A stretch of DNA of 34,439 bases from Mycobacterium sp. 852013-50091_SCH5140682 (GTDB lineage: Bacteria > Actinomycetota > Actinomycetes > Mycobacteriales > Mycobacteriaceae). The stretch's first letter is position 1; every line of letters starts with the position of its first letter. The stretch lies in assembly GCF_001665685.1 (NCBI RefSeq), contig NZ_LZTB01000076.1:1-34439 (forward strand). The letters are read 5' to 3'. The position numbers were made by a program, and so were the translations under genes. Below are positions 1-7,400 of the stretch, in pieces. The notes below the pieces were generated by a model. That model saw nothing but the letters and a program-made list of their open reading frames with translations. It ran no database searches and was not told the origin of the DNA.

Positions 1-2055
1 ATCGGCCGATATCAAGAGGCCCGCAGTGTCGGTGAGGACCGGGAATCGGCGTACTACACGATGTTCCACGGCACCGCCCACGTCATCCTCGGCTCGGGGC
101 TGACCATCGCGGGCGCCACGTTCTGCCTGCACTTCACCAACCTGCCGTACTTCCAGTCTCTCGGTATCCCGCTGGCCATCGGCATGGTGACCGTGGTGTT
201 CGCGGCGCTGACCATGGGACCGGCCGTGATCACGGTCGTCACGAAGTTCGGCAAGACCCTCGAGCCCAAACGGGCCATGCGTACCCGCGGCTGGCGCAAG
301 GTCGGCGCGGCGGTCGTGCGCTGGCCCGGACCGATCCTGATCGCCACCATTGCCCTGTCGCTGATCGGCCTGCTGACCCTGCCCGGCTACCGGACCAACT
401 ACAACGACCGCAAGTACCTGCCGTCGGACCTGCCGGCCAACAGTGGGTACGCCGCGGCCGACCGGCACTTCTCCCAGGCCCGCATGAACCCCGAGCTGCT
501 GCTCATCGAGAGCGACCACGATCTGCGTAACTCCGCGGACTTCCTCGTCGTCGACAGGATCGCCAAGCGCATCTTCCAGGTCCCCGGCATCTCCCGGGTG
601 CAGGCCATCACGCGCCCGCAGGGCACGCCGATCGAGCACACCTCGATCCCGTTCCAGATCAGCATGCAGGGCACCACGCAGATGATGAACATGAAGTACA
701 TGCAAGACCGCATGAAGGACATGCTGAAGATGGCTGACGAGATGCAGGTCTCCATCAACACCATGGAATCCATGGTCAAGCTGACCCAGGAGATGGCTGA
801 CACCACGCACAGCATGGTCAGCAAGATGCATGTGATGGTCACCGACGTCGCCGAATTGCGGGACCACATCTCCGATTTCGACGACTTCTTCCGGCCCATC
901 CGCAACTACCTCTACTGGGAACCGCACTGCTTCGACATCCCGGTCTGCTGGTCGATGCGGTCGATCTTCGACACCCTCGACGGCGTCGACACCATGACCG
1001 ACGACATTCAGAAGCTGATGCCGGACATGGACCGGCTCGATGTCCTGATGCCGCAGATGGTCAAGATCATGCCGCCCATGATCGCGACGATGAAGAACAT
1101 GAAGACGATGATGCTGACCATGCAGGCCACCATGGGTGGGCTGCAGGATCAGATGGAAGCGATGATGAAGGACCAGACGGCCATGGGCCAGGCCTTCGAC
1201 GCCTCCAAGAACGACGACTCGTTCTACCTACCGCCGGAAACGTTCAACAACCCGAACTTCAAGCGCGGCATGAAGATGTTCCTGTCCCCCGACGGCCACG
1301 CGGTGCGGTTCATCATCAGCCACGAGGGCGATCCGATGAGCCCCGAAGGCATTTCGCACATCGACGCCATCAAGCAGGCCGCCAAGGAAGCCATCAAGGG
1401 ATCCCCGCTGGAGGGCTCGAAGATCTACCTCGGCGGTACCGCGGCGACCTTCAAGGACATGCAGGAAGGCGCCAACTACGACCTGCTGATCGCCGGCATC
1501 GCCTCGCTGTGCCTGATCTTCATCATCATGCTGATCATCACCCGCAGCGTGGTGGCCTCGGCCGTCATCGTCGGGACCGTCGTCATATCCCTGGGGGCAT
1601 CCTTCGGCTTGTCGGTGCTCATCTGGCAGCACCTCGTCGGGCTGGAACTGCACTGGATGGTGCTGGCCATGTCGGTGATCATCCTGTTGGCCGTCGGCGC
1701 CGACTACAACCTGCTGCTCGTGTCCCGGTTCAAGGAGGAGATCCACGCCGGGCTCAACACCGGCATCATCCGCGCCATGGGCGGCACCGGCTCGGTGGTC
1801 ACCTCGGCAGGCCTGGTGTTCGCCTTCACCATGATGTCCATGGCCGTCAGTGAACTCGCCGTCATCGGCCAGGTCGGCACCACCATCGGCCTGGGCCTGC
1901 TCTTCGACACCCTGGTCATCCGGTCGTTCATGACGCCGTCGATCGCAGCCCTGCTCGGAAAGTGGTTCTGGTGGCCCCAGCAGGTGCGCCAGCGGCCGTT
2001 GCCCGCGCCGTGGCCCGAGCCGGCGAAGAAGGACCGGGCGGACTCGCTCGCCTGA
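1..2055 (+). CDS. MmpL4/MmpL5-class RND transporter, C-terminal part (partial)
   Basis: The frame is open from base 1 and ends at a TGA, so the N-terminal quarter to third lies outside the window (about 684 residues seen; family members have about 950). MmpL proteins are proton-driven inner-membrane exporters; MmpL4/5 work with MmpS partners in siderophore and drug export. Visible in order: the end of the first membrane block, the second periplasmic domain opening after NYNDRKYLP, and a long Met-rich coiled coil at roughly residues 225-395. That coil is interrupted by a conserved two-Cys tip (PHCFDIPVC), typical of the MmpL4/5 hairpin. The second membrane block carries the GADYN proton-relay motif (Asp-Tyr). 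The C-terminal tail has the WFWWPQ-x-VRQRP signature of this subfamily. The next gene is convergent, 10 bp away. Which paralogue and which substrate cannot be decided from this fragment. Confidence 0.93.
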   Translation: MGRYQEARSVGEDRESAYYTMFHGTAHVILGSGLTIAGATFCLHFTNLPYFQSLGIPLAIGMVTVVFAALTMGPAVITVVTKFGKTLEPKRAMRTRGWRKVGAAVVRWPGPILIATIALSLIGLLTLPGYRTNYNDRKYLPSDLPANSGYAAADRHFSQARMNPELLLIESDHDLRNSADFLVVDRIAKRIFQVPGISRVQAITRPQGTPIEHTSIPFQISMQGTTQMMNMKYMQDRMKDMLKMADEMQVSINTMESMVKLTQEMADTTHSMVSKMHVMVTDVAELRDHISDFDDFFRPIRNYLYWEPHCFDIPVCWSMRSIFDTLDGVDTMTDDIQKLMPDMDRLDVLMPQMVKIMPPMIATMKNMKTMMLTMQATMGGLQDQMEAMMKDQTAMGQAFDASKNDDSFYLPPETFNNPNFKRGMKMFLSPDGHAVRFIISHEGDPMSPEGISHIDAIKQAAKEAIKGSPLEGSKIYLGGTAATFKDMQEGANYDLLIAGIASLCLIFIIMLIITRSVVASAVIVGTVVISLGASFGLSVLIWQHLVGLELHWMVLAMSVIILLAVGADYNLLLVSRFKEEIHAGLNTGIIRAMGGTGSVVTSAGLVFAFTMMSMAVSELAVIGQVGTTIGLGLLFDTLVIRSFMTPSIAALLGKWFWWPQQVRQRPLPAPWPEPAKKDRADSLA

Positions 2056-2065
2056 CGCCCGGCGC

Positions 2066-2833
2066 TCAGGCAGGCTGTGGCGCGTCCTGTTCCAACCGGG
2101 ATTTCAAGTGCGCCAGCTTTATCGGCCAACTGTGTGAGATCAGCGGAAGCACGACGCTGCCCGGGCTGACATCGTCGTGGACGAGGGTGAGCCGCACCAG
2201 ATCGTCGAGCGGCTCGATGTCGAAATGCACGCGTGAGCACGGCTCGGCGGCAGCGGCCGTGAGCAGTTCCTCGGTGAGGTCGGAGACGTCGGCGGCGAGC
2301 GTGCGGAAGGTGAATCCGAGCCGTCGATACGGATCGGACTCCAGGATGACCTGATCGGGGTGTTCGGTCCGCGTACCGTTCTCGATCCACACGTAGCTCG
2401 AACCCTTGAGCCAGGCCGACTCGATGGCGTGGCCCAGGTAGTCGGGTGCGACGGCCGGGTTGGTGACGGCCTGCCACAGTCGCTCGGGCGTTGTCCTTAT
2501 ATACGTGGTGTAGCGGAACTCTGTGACCTCGGGCGCGTCGTCCACCACCCGGTCGCCGAGGGCAGGCGTCGCCGCCCGGTTGTAGCGGTTGAGCCATCCG
2601 CCTGCGATCGCGGTGAGCGGCTCGGCGTTGACGTAGTGCAACTTGTGCCTGCCCTCGCGCACCGTGCTGACGAGCCCTGCCACCTCGAGCAGCGCCAGGT
2701 GCTTACTGATGGATTGCCGCGCGATCGGCAGGTCGGCGCAGAGCTCGGCGAGACTCTGCCCGTCACGGTCGTTGAGAGCATCCAGCAACCGCCGCCGGTT
2801 CGGGTCGGCCAGCGCCTTGAACACCTCGTCCAT
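2066..2833 (-). CDS. ArsR-family regulator fused to an SRPBCC (AHSA1-like) domain
   Basis: A 255-residue protein. Residues 1 to about 90 form an ArsR winged helix (MDEVFKALADPNRRRLL, then a recognition helix around IARQSISKHLALL). No metal-binding Cys cluster is seen, so it is not an obvious metal sensor. From about residue 105 an SRPBCC/START-like ligand-binding domain begins (FRYTTYIRTTPERLWQAVTNP), the fold of AHSA1 proteins. In many bacteria an ArsR gene and an AHSA1 gene are adjacent; here they are one polypeptide, so the second half probably senses a small hydrophobic ligand (inference). The ATG at 2833 was chosen because an AGGAGGT sequence lies 9-10 bp upstream; the frame stays open to 3019, but that stretch contains the operator-like palindrome at 2882-2901. 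Probably autoregulated. Confidence 0.88.
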   Translation of the reverse strand: MDEVFKALADPNRRRLLDALNDRDGQSLAELCADLPIARQSISKHLALLEVAGLVSTVREGRHKLHYVNAEPLTAIAGGWLNRYNRAATPALGDRVVDDAPEVTEFRYTTYIRTTPERLWQAVTNPAVAPDYLGHAIESAWLKGSSYVWIENGTRTEHPDQVILESDPYRRLGFTFRTLAADVSDLTEELLTAAAAEPCSRVHFDIEPLDDLVRLTLVHDDVSPGSVVLPLISHSWPIKLAHLKSRLEQDAPQPA

Positions 2834-2881
2834 CGCCTGCCGACCTCCTGATCCGCGACCGTTCGACCGCGCCGTCCCATT

Positions 2882-2901
2882 ATGCAGCCACCCGGCTGCA
2901 T
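2882..2901. promoter_or_regulatory. Probable ArsR operator palindrome
   Basis: ATGCAGCC-ACCC-GGCTGCAT: perfect 8-bp arms with a 4-base spacer, 48 bp upstream of the ArsR-SRPBCC start codon. The position and the TGCA(A/G)CC half-site style fit an autoregulatory ArsR site. Binding is inferred, not shown. Confidence 0.6.
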
Positions 2902-3089
2902 GTCGGCTCCCGGCAGCCCGCGAAACGACGTCAATACGCGACATGGGAGAGGAATTGATACCGGTCTGCCATTCGCCAGATTCACTGCGCGACGTCCGGG
3001 GCGACAATGCCGCCCGCAACTCGTATGACGCAACCCGGTCCGGACGCCGAGCGCCGAGACCCGTTCGGCGACCCCATCCCAGGTGGTCT

Positions 3090-3118
3090 CGAAATTGCCT
3101 ATTTGATAAGCAATTTCG
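3090..3118. repeat. Inverted repeat of CGAAATTGC with an 11-base spacer
   Basis: CGAAATTGC at 3090-3098 and its exact reverse complement at 3110-3118. The same nonamer recurs at 3278-3286. The arms are AT-rich in a GC-rich genome, as for a regulator binding site. The regulator is unknown. Confidence 0.55.
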
Positions 3119-3313
3119 GCCAATTCACGCATTCCCCCACCCACCGGCGCCGTGACGCAACAACAGCTGAACCAAGTGCGACAACGACATTGGAGTAAAC
3201 CGTCACACGAACCCGAGGTCCACCTCGGCAGGCCGGAAAAGCATCGGAAAACCCACCGCAGAAGACCACACTGATTGCGAAATTGCGTGAACCAGCCAAT
3301 AGTTCACAGCCCT

Positions 3314-3329
3314 TGTGAAGGGTGTCACA
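3314..3329. promoter_or_regulatory. Perfect CRP-type (cAMP receptor protein) binding site
   Basis: TGTGA-AGGGTG-TCACA matches TGTGA-N6-TCACA, the consensus of mycobacterial CRP (Rv3676) sites, at all ten fixed positions. Its centre is about 50 bp upstream of the proposed start at 3372. That fits control of the NlpC/P60-like gene. In M. tuberculosis CRP also controls a peptidoglycan-acting gene, rpfA. Confidence 0.65.
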
Positions 3330-3357
3330 TATTTTGTCAGCCCAGTTTGCCTGCTGT

Positions 3358-3363
3358 TAACGT
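3358..3363 (+). promoter_or_regulatory. -10 hexamer TAACGT for a leaderless transcript
   Basis: Matches TANNNT and ends 8 bp before the ATG at 3372. No Shine-Dalgarno precedes that ATG. This spacing puts the transcription start at or next to the start codon. Confidence 0.45.
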
Positions 3364-3371
3364 CCCGCCGC

Positions 3372-3980
3372 ATGTTTGCTATTGCGACCGCATCGCTGAT
3401 GGCGCTCGTCCAGTCCGTTTCGGGCACGCCGTATATCTCCGGTGGTGACACCCCCGCCGGGACCGACTGCTCCGGTCTGGCCTCCTGGGTCAGCAACGTG
3501 GCAACCGGCCGCCCTGCCTTCGGGGACCGCTTCAACACCGGCAACCAGGAGCGCGCGCTGCTGGCCCGTGGCTTCAAGTACGGCAGCGAGCCGGGCGCCT
3601 TGGTGATCGGCTGGAACGGCGGCCACACCGCCGTGACCCTGCCCGACGGCACGCCGGTGTCGTCCGGCGAGGGCGGCCGCGGCGTCAAGGTCGGCGGCGG
3701 TGGCGCCTTCCAGCGTCAGTTCACGCACCACATGTACCTGCCGGTCGCCACCGAGGATCCGGCCGCGGTGGCGCCCGAGGCGCCCGCACCGTTCGACGCG
3801 CCGCCGCCGGAAGCTCCGATGCCGCCGGGACCCCCGCCGATGGCCGACCCGATGACTCCCCCGCCGGCCGACCCGTTCGCCCCGCCCCCGCCGGTTCAGC
3901 TGGACATGCCGGCTCCGCCTGCTCCTGAGGCACCCGAGGCGCCGCCGGCGGACCCCTTCGCTCCGCCCATGCCGGTCTGA
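3372..3980 (+). CDS. NlpC/P60-like protein with proline-rich C-terminal tail
   Basis: A 202-residue protein. Residues 1-115 have the NlpC/P60 layout: a helix, GTPYISGGDTPAGTDCSGL with the candidate catalytic Cys33, then GGHTAV with the candidate His85. This family cleaves peptidoglycan stem peptides or related amide bonds. From about residue 125 the tail is Pro/Ala-rich (PPPEAP, PPPADPF repeats), common in mycobacterial cell-wall proteins. The ATG at 3372 was preferred to an in-frame GTG at 3315, which lies inside the CRP site and has no ribosome binding site. With this start no classical cleavable signal peptide is seen: the hydrophobic N-terminus (MFAIATASLMALVQSV) may be the first helix of the domain. 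The export route is therefore unclear. Enzymatic activity is inferred only. Confidence 0.75.
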   Translation: MFAIATASLMALVQSVSGTPYISGGDTPAGTDCSGLASWVSNVATGRPAFGDRFNTGNQERALLARGFKYGSEPGALVIGWNGGHTAVTLPDGTPVSSGEGGRGVKVGGGGAFQRQFTHHMYLPVATEDPAAVAPEAPAPFDAPPPEAPMPPGPPPMADPMTPPPADPFAPPPPVQLDMPAPPAPEAPEAPPADPFAPPMPV

Positions 3981-4030
3981 CCCGACACGGGTCACACCGA
4001 TCGGGGCGCTATGGAGCACGATCTCTCGGC

Positions 4031-4036
4031 TAACCT
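4031..4036 (+). promoter_or_regulatory. -10 hexamer TAACCT for leaderless yaaA
   Basis: TAACCT fits TANNNT and ends 7 bp before the GTG at 4044. No Shine-Dalgarno precedes the GTG, so a leaderless mRNA is likely. Confidence 0.4.
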
Positions 4037-4043
4037 CGCCCGA

Positions 4044-4790
4044 GTGATCGTGCTCCTGCCTCCGTCCGAGACCAAGCGCGCCGGCGGGGACGGCCCGCCC
4101 CTACGCCTGGACCAGCTCAGCTCGGCGGCCCTGACGCCGCTGCGTGAAGAGCTCGTGGACCAACTGATCGGCTTGTCCGCCGATCTACCGGCAAGCCGCA
4201 AGGCCCTGGGGCTCTCGGCCAAGCAGGACGCCGAGATCGAGCGCAACGCCGAACTGCGTTCTGCCCCGACACTGCCTGCGATCCACCGCTACACCGGCGT
4301 GCTGTACGACGCACTCGACGTCGGTTCGTTGCGTGGCGCTGCCGCCGAGCGGGTGCGGGCCCGCCTCGCGATCGGGTCGGCGTTGTTCGGCCTACTTCGT
4401 GCCGACGATCCGGTGCCCGCATACCGGCTGTCGGCGACGTCGAAACTGCCCGGACAGGCGAGGCTGAGCACCCGCTGGCGTCCGGCGCTGGAGCCGGTGC
4501 TCGCCGAATTGTCCGCCAACCATCTGATCGTCGATCTGCGATCAGGCTCCTACGCCGCGCTCGGCCGCATACCCGGCGCGGTCCGCGTGCAGGTGCTCGC
4601 CGAACACGCCGACGGACACCGCACCGTGGTCAGCCACTTCAACAAGGCTCACAAGGGACGGCTGGCACGGGTGCTGGCAAGTTCCCGATCCGAACCGGGC
4701 GACGCCGCCGCGGTGGCCGCAGTCGCCCGTAGGGCTGACATGCACGTCGAACGCGACGGCGACGAGCTGACTGTCGTCGTGCCCGCCTGA
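4044..4790 (+). CDS. yaaA: YaaA/UPF0246 family peroxide-stress protein
   Basis: A 248-residue protein beginning VIVLLPPSETKR, the hallmark N-terminus of the YaaA (DUF328) family. Further family blocks are RYTGVLYDALD, a conserved middle SALFGLLRADDPVPAYRL, and a C-terminal HFNKAHKGRLAR. In E. coli YaaA lowers intracellular free iron during hydrogen peroxide stress and binds DNA; a direct enzymatic activity is not established. The GTG at 4044 was chosen because the conserved protein begins there and a -10 hexamer sits just upstream. An in-frame ATG at 4011 would add 11 non-conserved residues. The next gene is convergent with a 9-bp gap. Confidence 0.92.
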   Translation: MIVLLPPSETKRAGGDGPPLRLDQLSSAALTPLREELVDQLIGLSADLPASRKALGLSAKQDAEIERNAELRSAPTLPAIHRYTGVLYDALDVGSLRGAAAERVRARLAIGSALFGLLRADDPVPAYRLSATSKLPGQARLSTRWRPALEPVLAELSANHLIVDLRSGSYAALGRIPGAVRVQVLAEHADGHRTVVSHFNKAHKGRLARVLASSRSEPGDAAAVAAVARRADMHVERDGDELTVVVPA

Positions 4791-4799
4791 CCCGACGCG

Positions 4800-5822
4800 C
4801 TAGGTGAGTTTGCCGACTTGCACGATGCTGTCGGCGAATTCGCTCGGCGCCTCCTGCGGGACGTTGTGCCCGATGCCATCCAATACGCGGTGGGCATACT
4901 TGCCGGTGAACTGCCCGCGATAGGCAGCACCGTCCTTGTTGGGGCCGTCGAAATCGCTGCCGATCGTGATGGTCGGCACCGAAATAGGCGGTCGCGCAGC
5001 GAGTTTGCCCTCCAGCTCGGCATACCGCGGCTCCCCAGGAGCCAGCTCGAGCCGCCAGCGATAGTTGTCGATGACGATGTCGACGTGGTCGGGATTGTCG
5101 AACGCGGCAGCCGTCCGCGCGTAGGTCGCGTCGTCGAAATTCCATCGCGGCGAGGCGAGTTTCCAGATCAGCTTGTTGAATTCGGCGGTGTTCTGTCGAT
5201 AGCCGGCGACGCCCCGCTCGGTGGCGAAATAGTACTGATACCACCAGCCGTGCTCGGCTTCCGGTGACAGCGGTTTCTGATTCGCCTCGAGATTGACGAT
5301 CAGGTAGCCGCTGACCGCGACGAGGCCCGCGCAGCGCTGCGGCCAGATCGCCGCGACGATGCCCGCGGTGCGGGCGCCCCAGTCGAAGCCACCGAGGATC
5401 GCCTGCGGGATGTGCAGGGCGTCCATGAAGTCGACGACATCGGTGGCCAGTGCGCTCTGTTGCCCGTTGCGCATCGTGGTGGCCGACAGGAACCTGGTCG
5501 AACCGTAGCCGCGCGCGAACGGCACGATCACGCGGTAGCCCTGCGCCGCGAGCGCGGGCGCCACATCTACATAGCTGTGGATGTCATAGGGCCAGCCGTG
5601 CAGCAGGATCACCGGTTGCCCGTCGGAGGGGCCCAGTTCCGCGTAGCCGACGTCGAGCAACCCCGCGTTGATCTGTTTGACCGGACCGAGCGAGGTATGT
5701 CCTTGGGCCGACGGGGTGGTCGGCGCAGGCGCGGTCTGTGACGACGACGAGCACGCTGCCACCGTCGCTCCCGCCGCCACTGCCATCAACCCCATCGAAA
5801 GATTGCGCCTGCTGATCACCAT
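4800..5822 (-). CDS. Tat-type lipoprotein, alpha/beta hydrolase (haloalkane dehalogenase/epoxide hydrolase-like)
   Basis: A 340-residue protein. The N-terminus has a twin-arginine motif (SRRNLSM, Arg5-Arg6), a hydrophobic stretch and a lipobox ending at Cys24 (VAAC), so it is probably exported folded and lipid-anchored. The catalytic domain shows the oxyanion-hole HGWP (residues 75-78) and the nucleophile elbow GGFDWGA with Asp147, not Ser. That defines the haloalkane dehalogenase/epoxide hydrolase branch rather than esterases. The late GIGHNVPQEAP supplies the catalytic His. The substrate is unknown. The ATG at 5822 follows an AGGAG sequence and gives a complete signal peptide; the frame is open further upstream but reads as non-coding. 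It is divergent from the lipoprotein gene at 6064. Confidence 0.88.
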   Translation of the reverse strand: MVISRRNLSMGLMAVAAGATVAACSSSSQTAPAPTTPSAQGHTSLGPVKQINAGLLDVGYAELGPSDGQPVILLHGWPYDIHSYVDVAPALAAQGYRVIVPFARGYGSTRFLSATTMRNGQQSALATDVVDFMDALHIPQAILGGFDWGARTAGIVAAIWPQRCAGLVAVSGYLIVNLEANQKPLSPEAEHGWWYQYYFATERGVAGYRQNTAEFNKLIWKLASPRWNFDDATYARTAAAFDNPDHVDIVIDNYRWRLELAPGEPRYAELEGKLAARPPISVPTITIGSDFDGPNKDGAAYRGQFTGKYAHRVLDGIGHNVPQEAPSEFADSIVQVGKLT

Positions 5823-6063
5823 CGGACTCCTCTCCTGGGGCACTCCCCAGCAATACCGACAACACATTGGACCCACAAGTCCAGAAACCGTCGGCGGCAG
5901 CACCTTCGGCCGCGCTCGGACCGATTGATCATATTGTCGCCGAGCTTTTGCGCTGCCACCGCGGTCGAAGCGTTCCCGGCGCGCCGAAACTGCCGCGATG
6001 GTGGTTCAACGCCGGCTCATAAGATGGGCCAGTGCCTGCCGAGAATTGCCGATTGATGCAGCG

Positions 6064-7395
6064 GTGTTGACGCTCAATGGTGTTCGCGCGGCAGCTGCTT
6101 GCTGCATCGCGCTGGTGGTCGCGCTGACCGCTGCAGGATGCGCGCACCCCACACTCGCGCCCTCGCACAGTCAGGCGACATTGACCGCGACGCCCGCCGT
6201 ATCCGCGGTATGTTCACCGGCCCAGTTGGTGCACTGCGTCCCAGGGCTCGCCGACATCGAACCGGACTTGTTCGACCTCGTCAGCGTCCGGGGCGGACCG
6301 GACCCGGATTTCGCCGTCCTACCGCCGTCATCGGCACGGGACTCCGCGCCGCCAGAGTGCCAGAACATCCCCACGTTGGGCGCCGCGAAAGCCCCCGAGA
6401 TCGACGCCGAGTACCGCCCCGCAGCAGCTGCGAGCGGCACACGGTTCCCCGCCAACGGCGGCGAGTACTTTCATGTCCGGTTCATGGTCGCCGAAAACAG
6501 CGATGACCTCGCGGCTCAGATGAACGTGTGGGCCAACCAGTGCCGGATGTGGAGCACCGCCCCGAGTCTCGACGACAACGGCGTGCACGGCTGGATGATC
6601 GCGGAGTCCGCCGACAAGCTGACCAGCTATGAGAGCGGTGACAGCGCGCAGTGGCCGTTCATCACCCATGTCGCCGCGACGAAACTGCCCAACGGGGTGA
6701 TCGCGCAAGCCTTCTATCGCACCACCGACCCGTCTGCGACATCACGCAATCACGTCTTCTCGGCGGTCCTCGGGGCCGTCGGCCGGCCCAGGACACGGGC
6801 TGCGCTGCCGCCCTCACTCGCCGACTGGGATGCAGCGCAGATCTCCACGCTGCTGCCACCCCTGGGTGACGGTGTCACCATCGACGCTTCGGCAGGCGAG
6901 CCGGGTGGGCGCTGGTTGTTGTGCCCCGATGCAGACCGTGGCTCGCCGCTCTATGACCTGCAGGCGAGCTGGAGTCACCCGTCACAGGACGCACCGCTGC
7001 CGCCGAGTGTGCGAATAGCTCGGGCCAGGGCCGGTGTCGACTATCTGAGCGAGCTGCGTCGCGAGATCGCCACGTGCACAGCCCATCTAGTCGACAAACC
7101 GGCCTTGTGCTCCAGCCGCGACATCGACCAGGTCCTCGACAGTGATTCAGCCGTCGCCGACGGCGTGGACACCGTCCGAGTATCCCAGCGGTGGTTGCGG
7201 GTGCAAAACGTGCAGGGTTACGACAGGTGCGTCGAGGGTGCCGGAGCGTTCCGCATAGCCCAGCTGCGGGGGCTCATCGTCATCAGCAGCGCCGAAGCCG
7301 ACGTGGTCAAGGGAACAATCGGTAATCCGACGCTGCCACTGAGCACTCTCGATGAACTAACCGCACAAACCGTACATGCGATCAACATGGCGTGA
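6064..7395 (+). CDS. Secreted lipoprotein of unknown function
   Basis: I do not recognise a characterised homologue. With the GTG at 6064 the product is 443 residues. It starts with a short signal peptide (one Arg, then a hydrophobic run) and a lipobox TAAGC with Cys26. The frame is open to an ATG at 5998, but that start would place 22 mostly polar residues ahead of the signal peptide and has no ribosome binding site, so 6064 is preferred with moderate certainty. The mature part has several well-spaced Cys residues (for example SAVCSPAQLVHC, PPECQNIP, IATCTAHL, ALCSSRD) that could form disulphides. Its general character recalls extracytoplasmic sensor-type mycobacterial lipoproteins, but this is not a firm assignment. 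The 3' end is 5 bp from the convergent AztD-like gene. Confidence 0.75.
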   Translation: MLTLNGVRAAAACCIALVVALTAAGCAHPTLAPSHSQATLTATPAVSAVCSPAQLVHCVPGLADIEPDLFDLVSVRGGPDPDFAVLPPSSARDSAPPECQNIPTLGAAKAPEIDAEYRPAAAASGTRFPANGGEYFHVRFMVAENSDDLAAQMNVWANQCRMWSTAPSLDDNGVHGWMIAESADKLTSYESGDSAQWPFITHVAATKLPNGVIAQAFYRTTDPSATSRNHVFSAVLGAVGRPRTRAALPPSLADWDAAQISTLLPPLGDGVTIDASAGEPGGRWLLCPDADRGSPLYDLQASWSHPSQDAPLPPSVRIARARAGVDYLSELRREIATCTAHLVDKPALCSSRDIDQVLDSDSAVADGVDTVRVSQRWLRVQNVQGYDRCVEGAGAFRIAQLRGLIVISSAEADVVKGTIGNPTLPLSTLDELTAQTVHAINMA

Positions 7396-7400
7396 ATGGC

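Larger units (their letters stand above)
2834..3371. other. 538-bp intergenic region rich in operator-like palindromes
   Basis: No convincing gene. It separates the leftward ArsR-SRPBCC gene from the rightward NlpC/P60-like gene and is less GC-rich than its surroundings. It holds a 20-bp palindrome near the ArsR start, three copies of the nonamer CGAAATTGC (two as an inverted repeat), a perfect CRP-type site and a -10 hexamer for the rightward gene. Short open frames here lack coding character and ribosome binding sites. Confidence 0.7.

Noticed and set aside
3315..3371. GTG at 3315 as start of the NlpC/P60-like gene
   Set aside because: It lies within the CRP-type site, lacks a ribosome binding site, and would extend the protein by 19 residues upstream of the -10 hexamer.
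3770..3975. Pro-rich segments as tandem DNA repeats
   Set aside because: The peptide units are irregular and the DNA is not repeated in register; this is ordinary low-complexity coding sequence.
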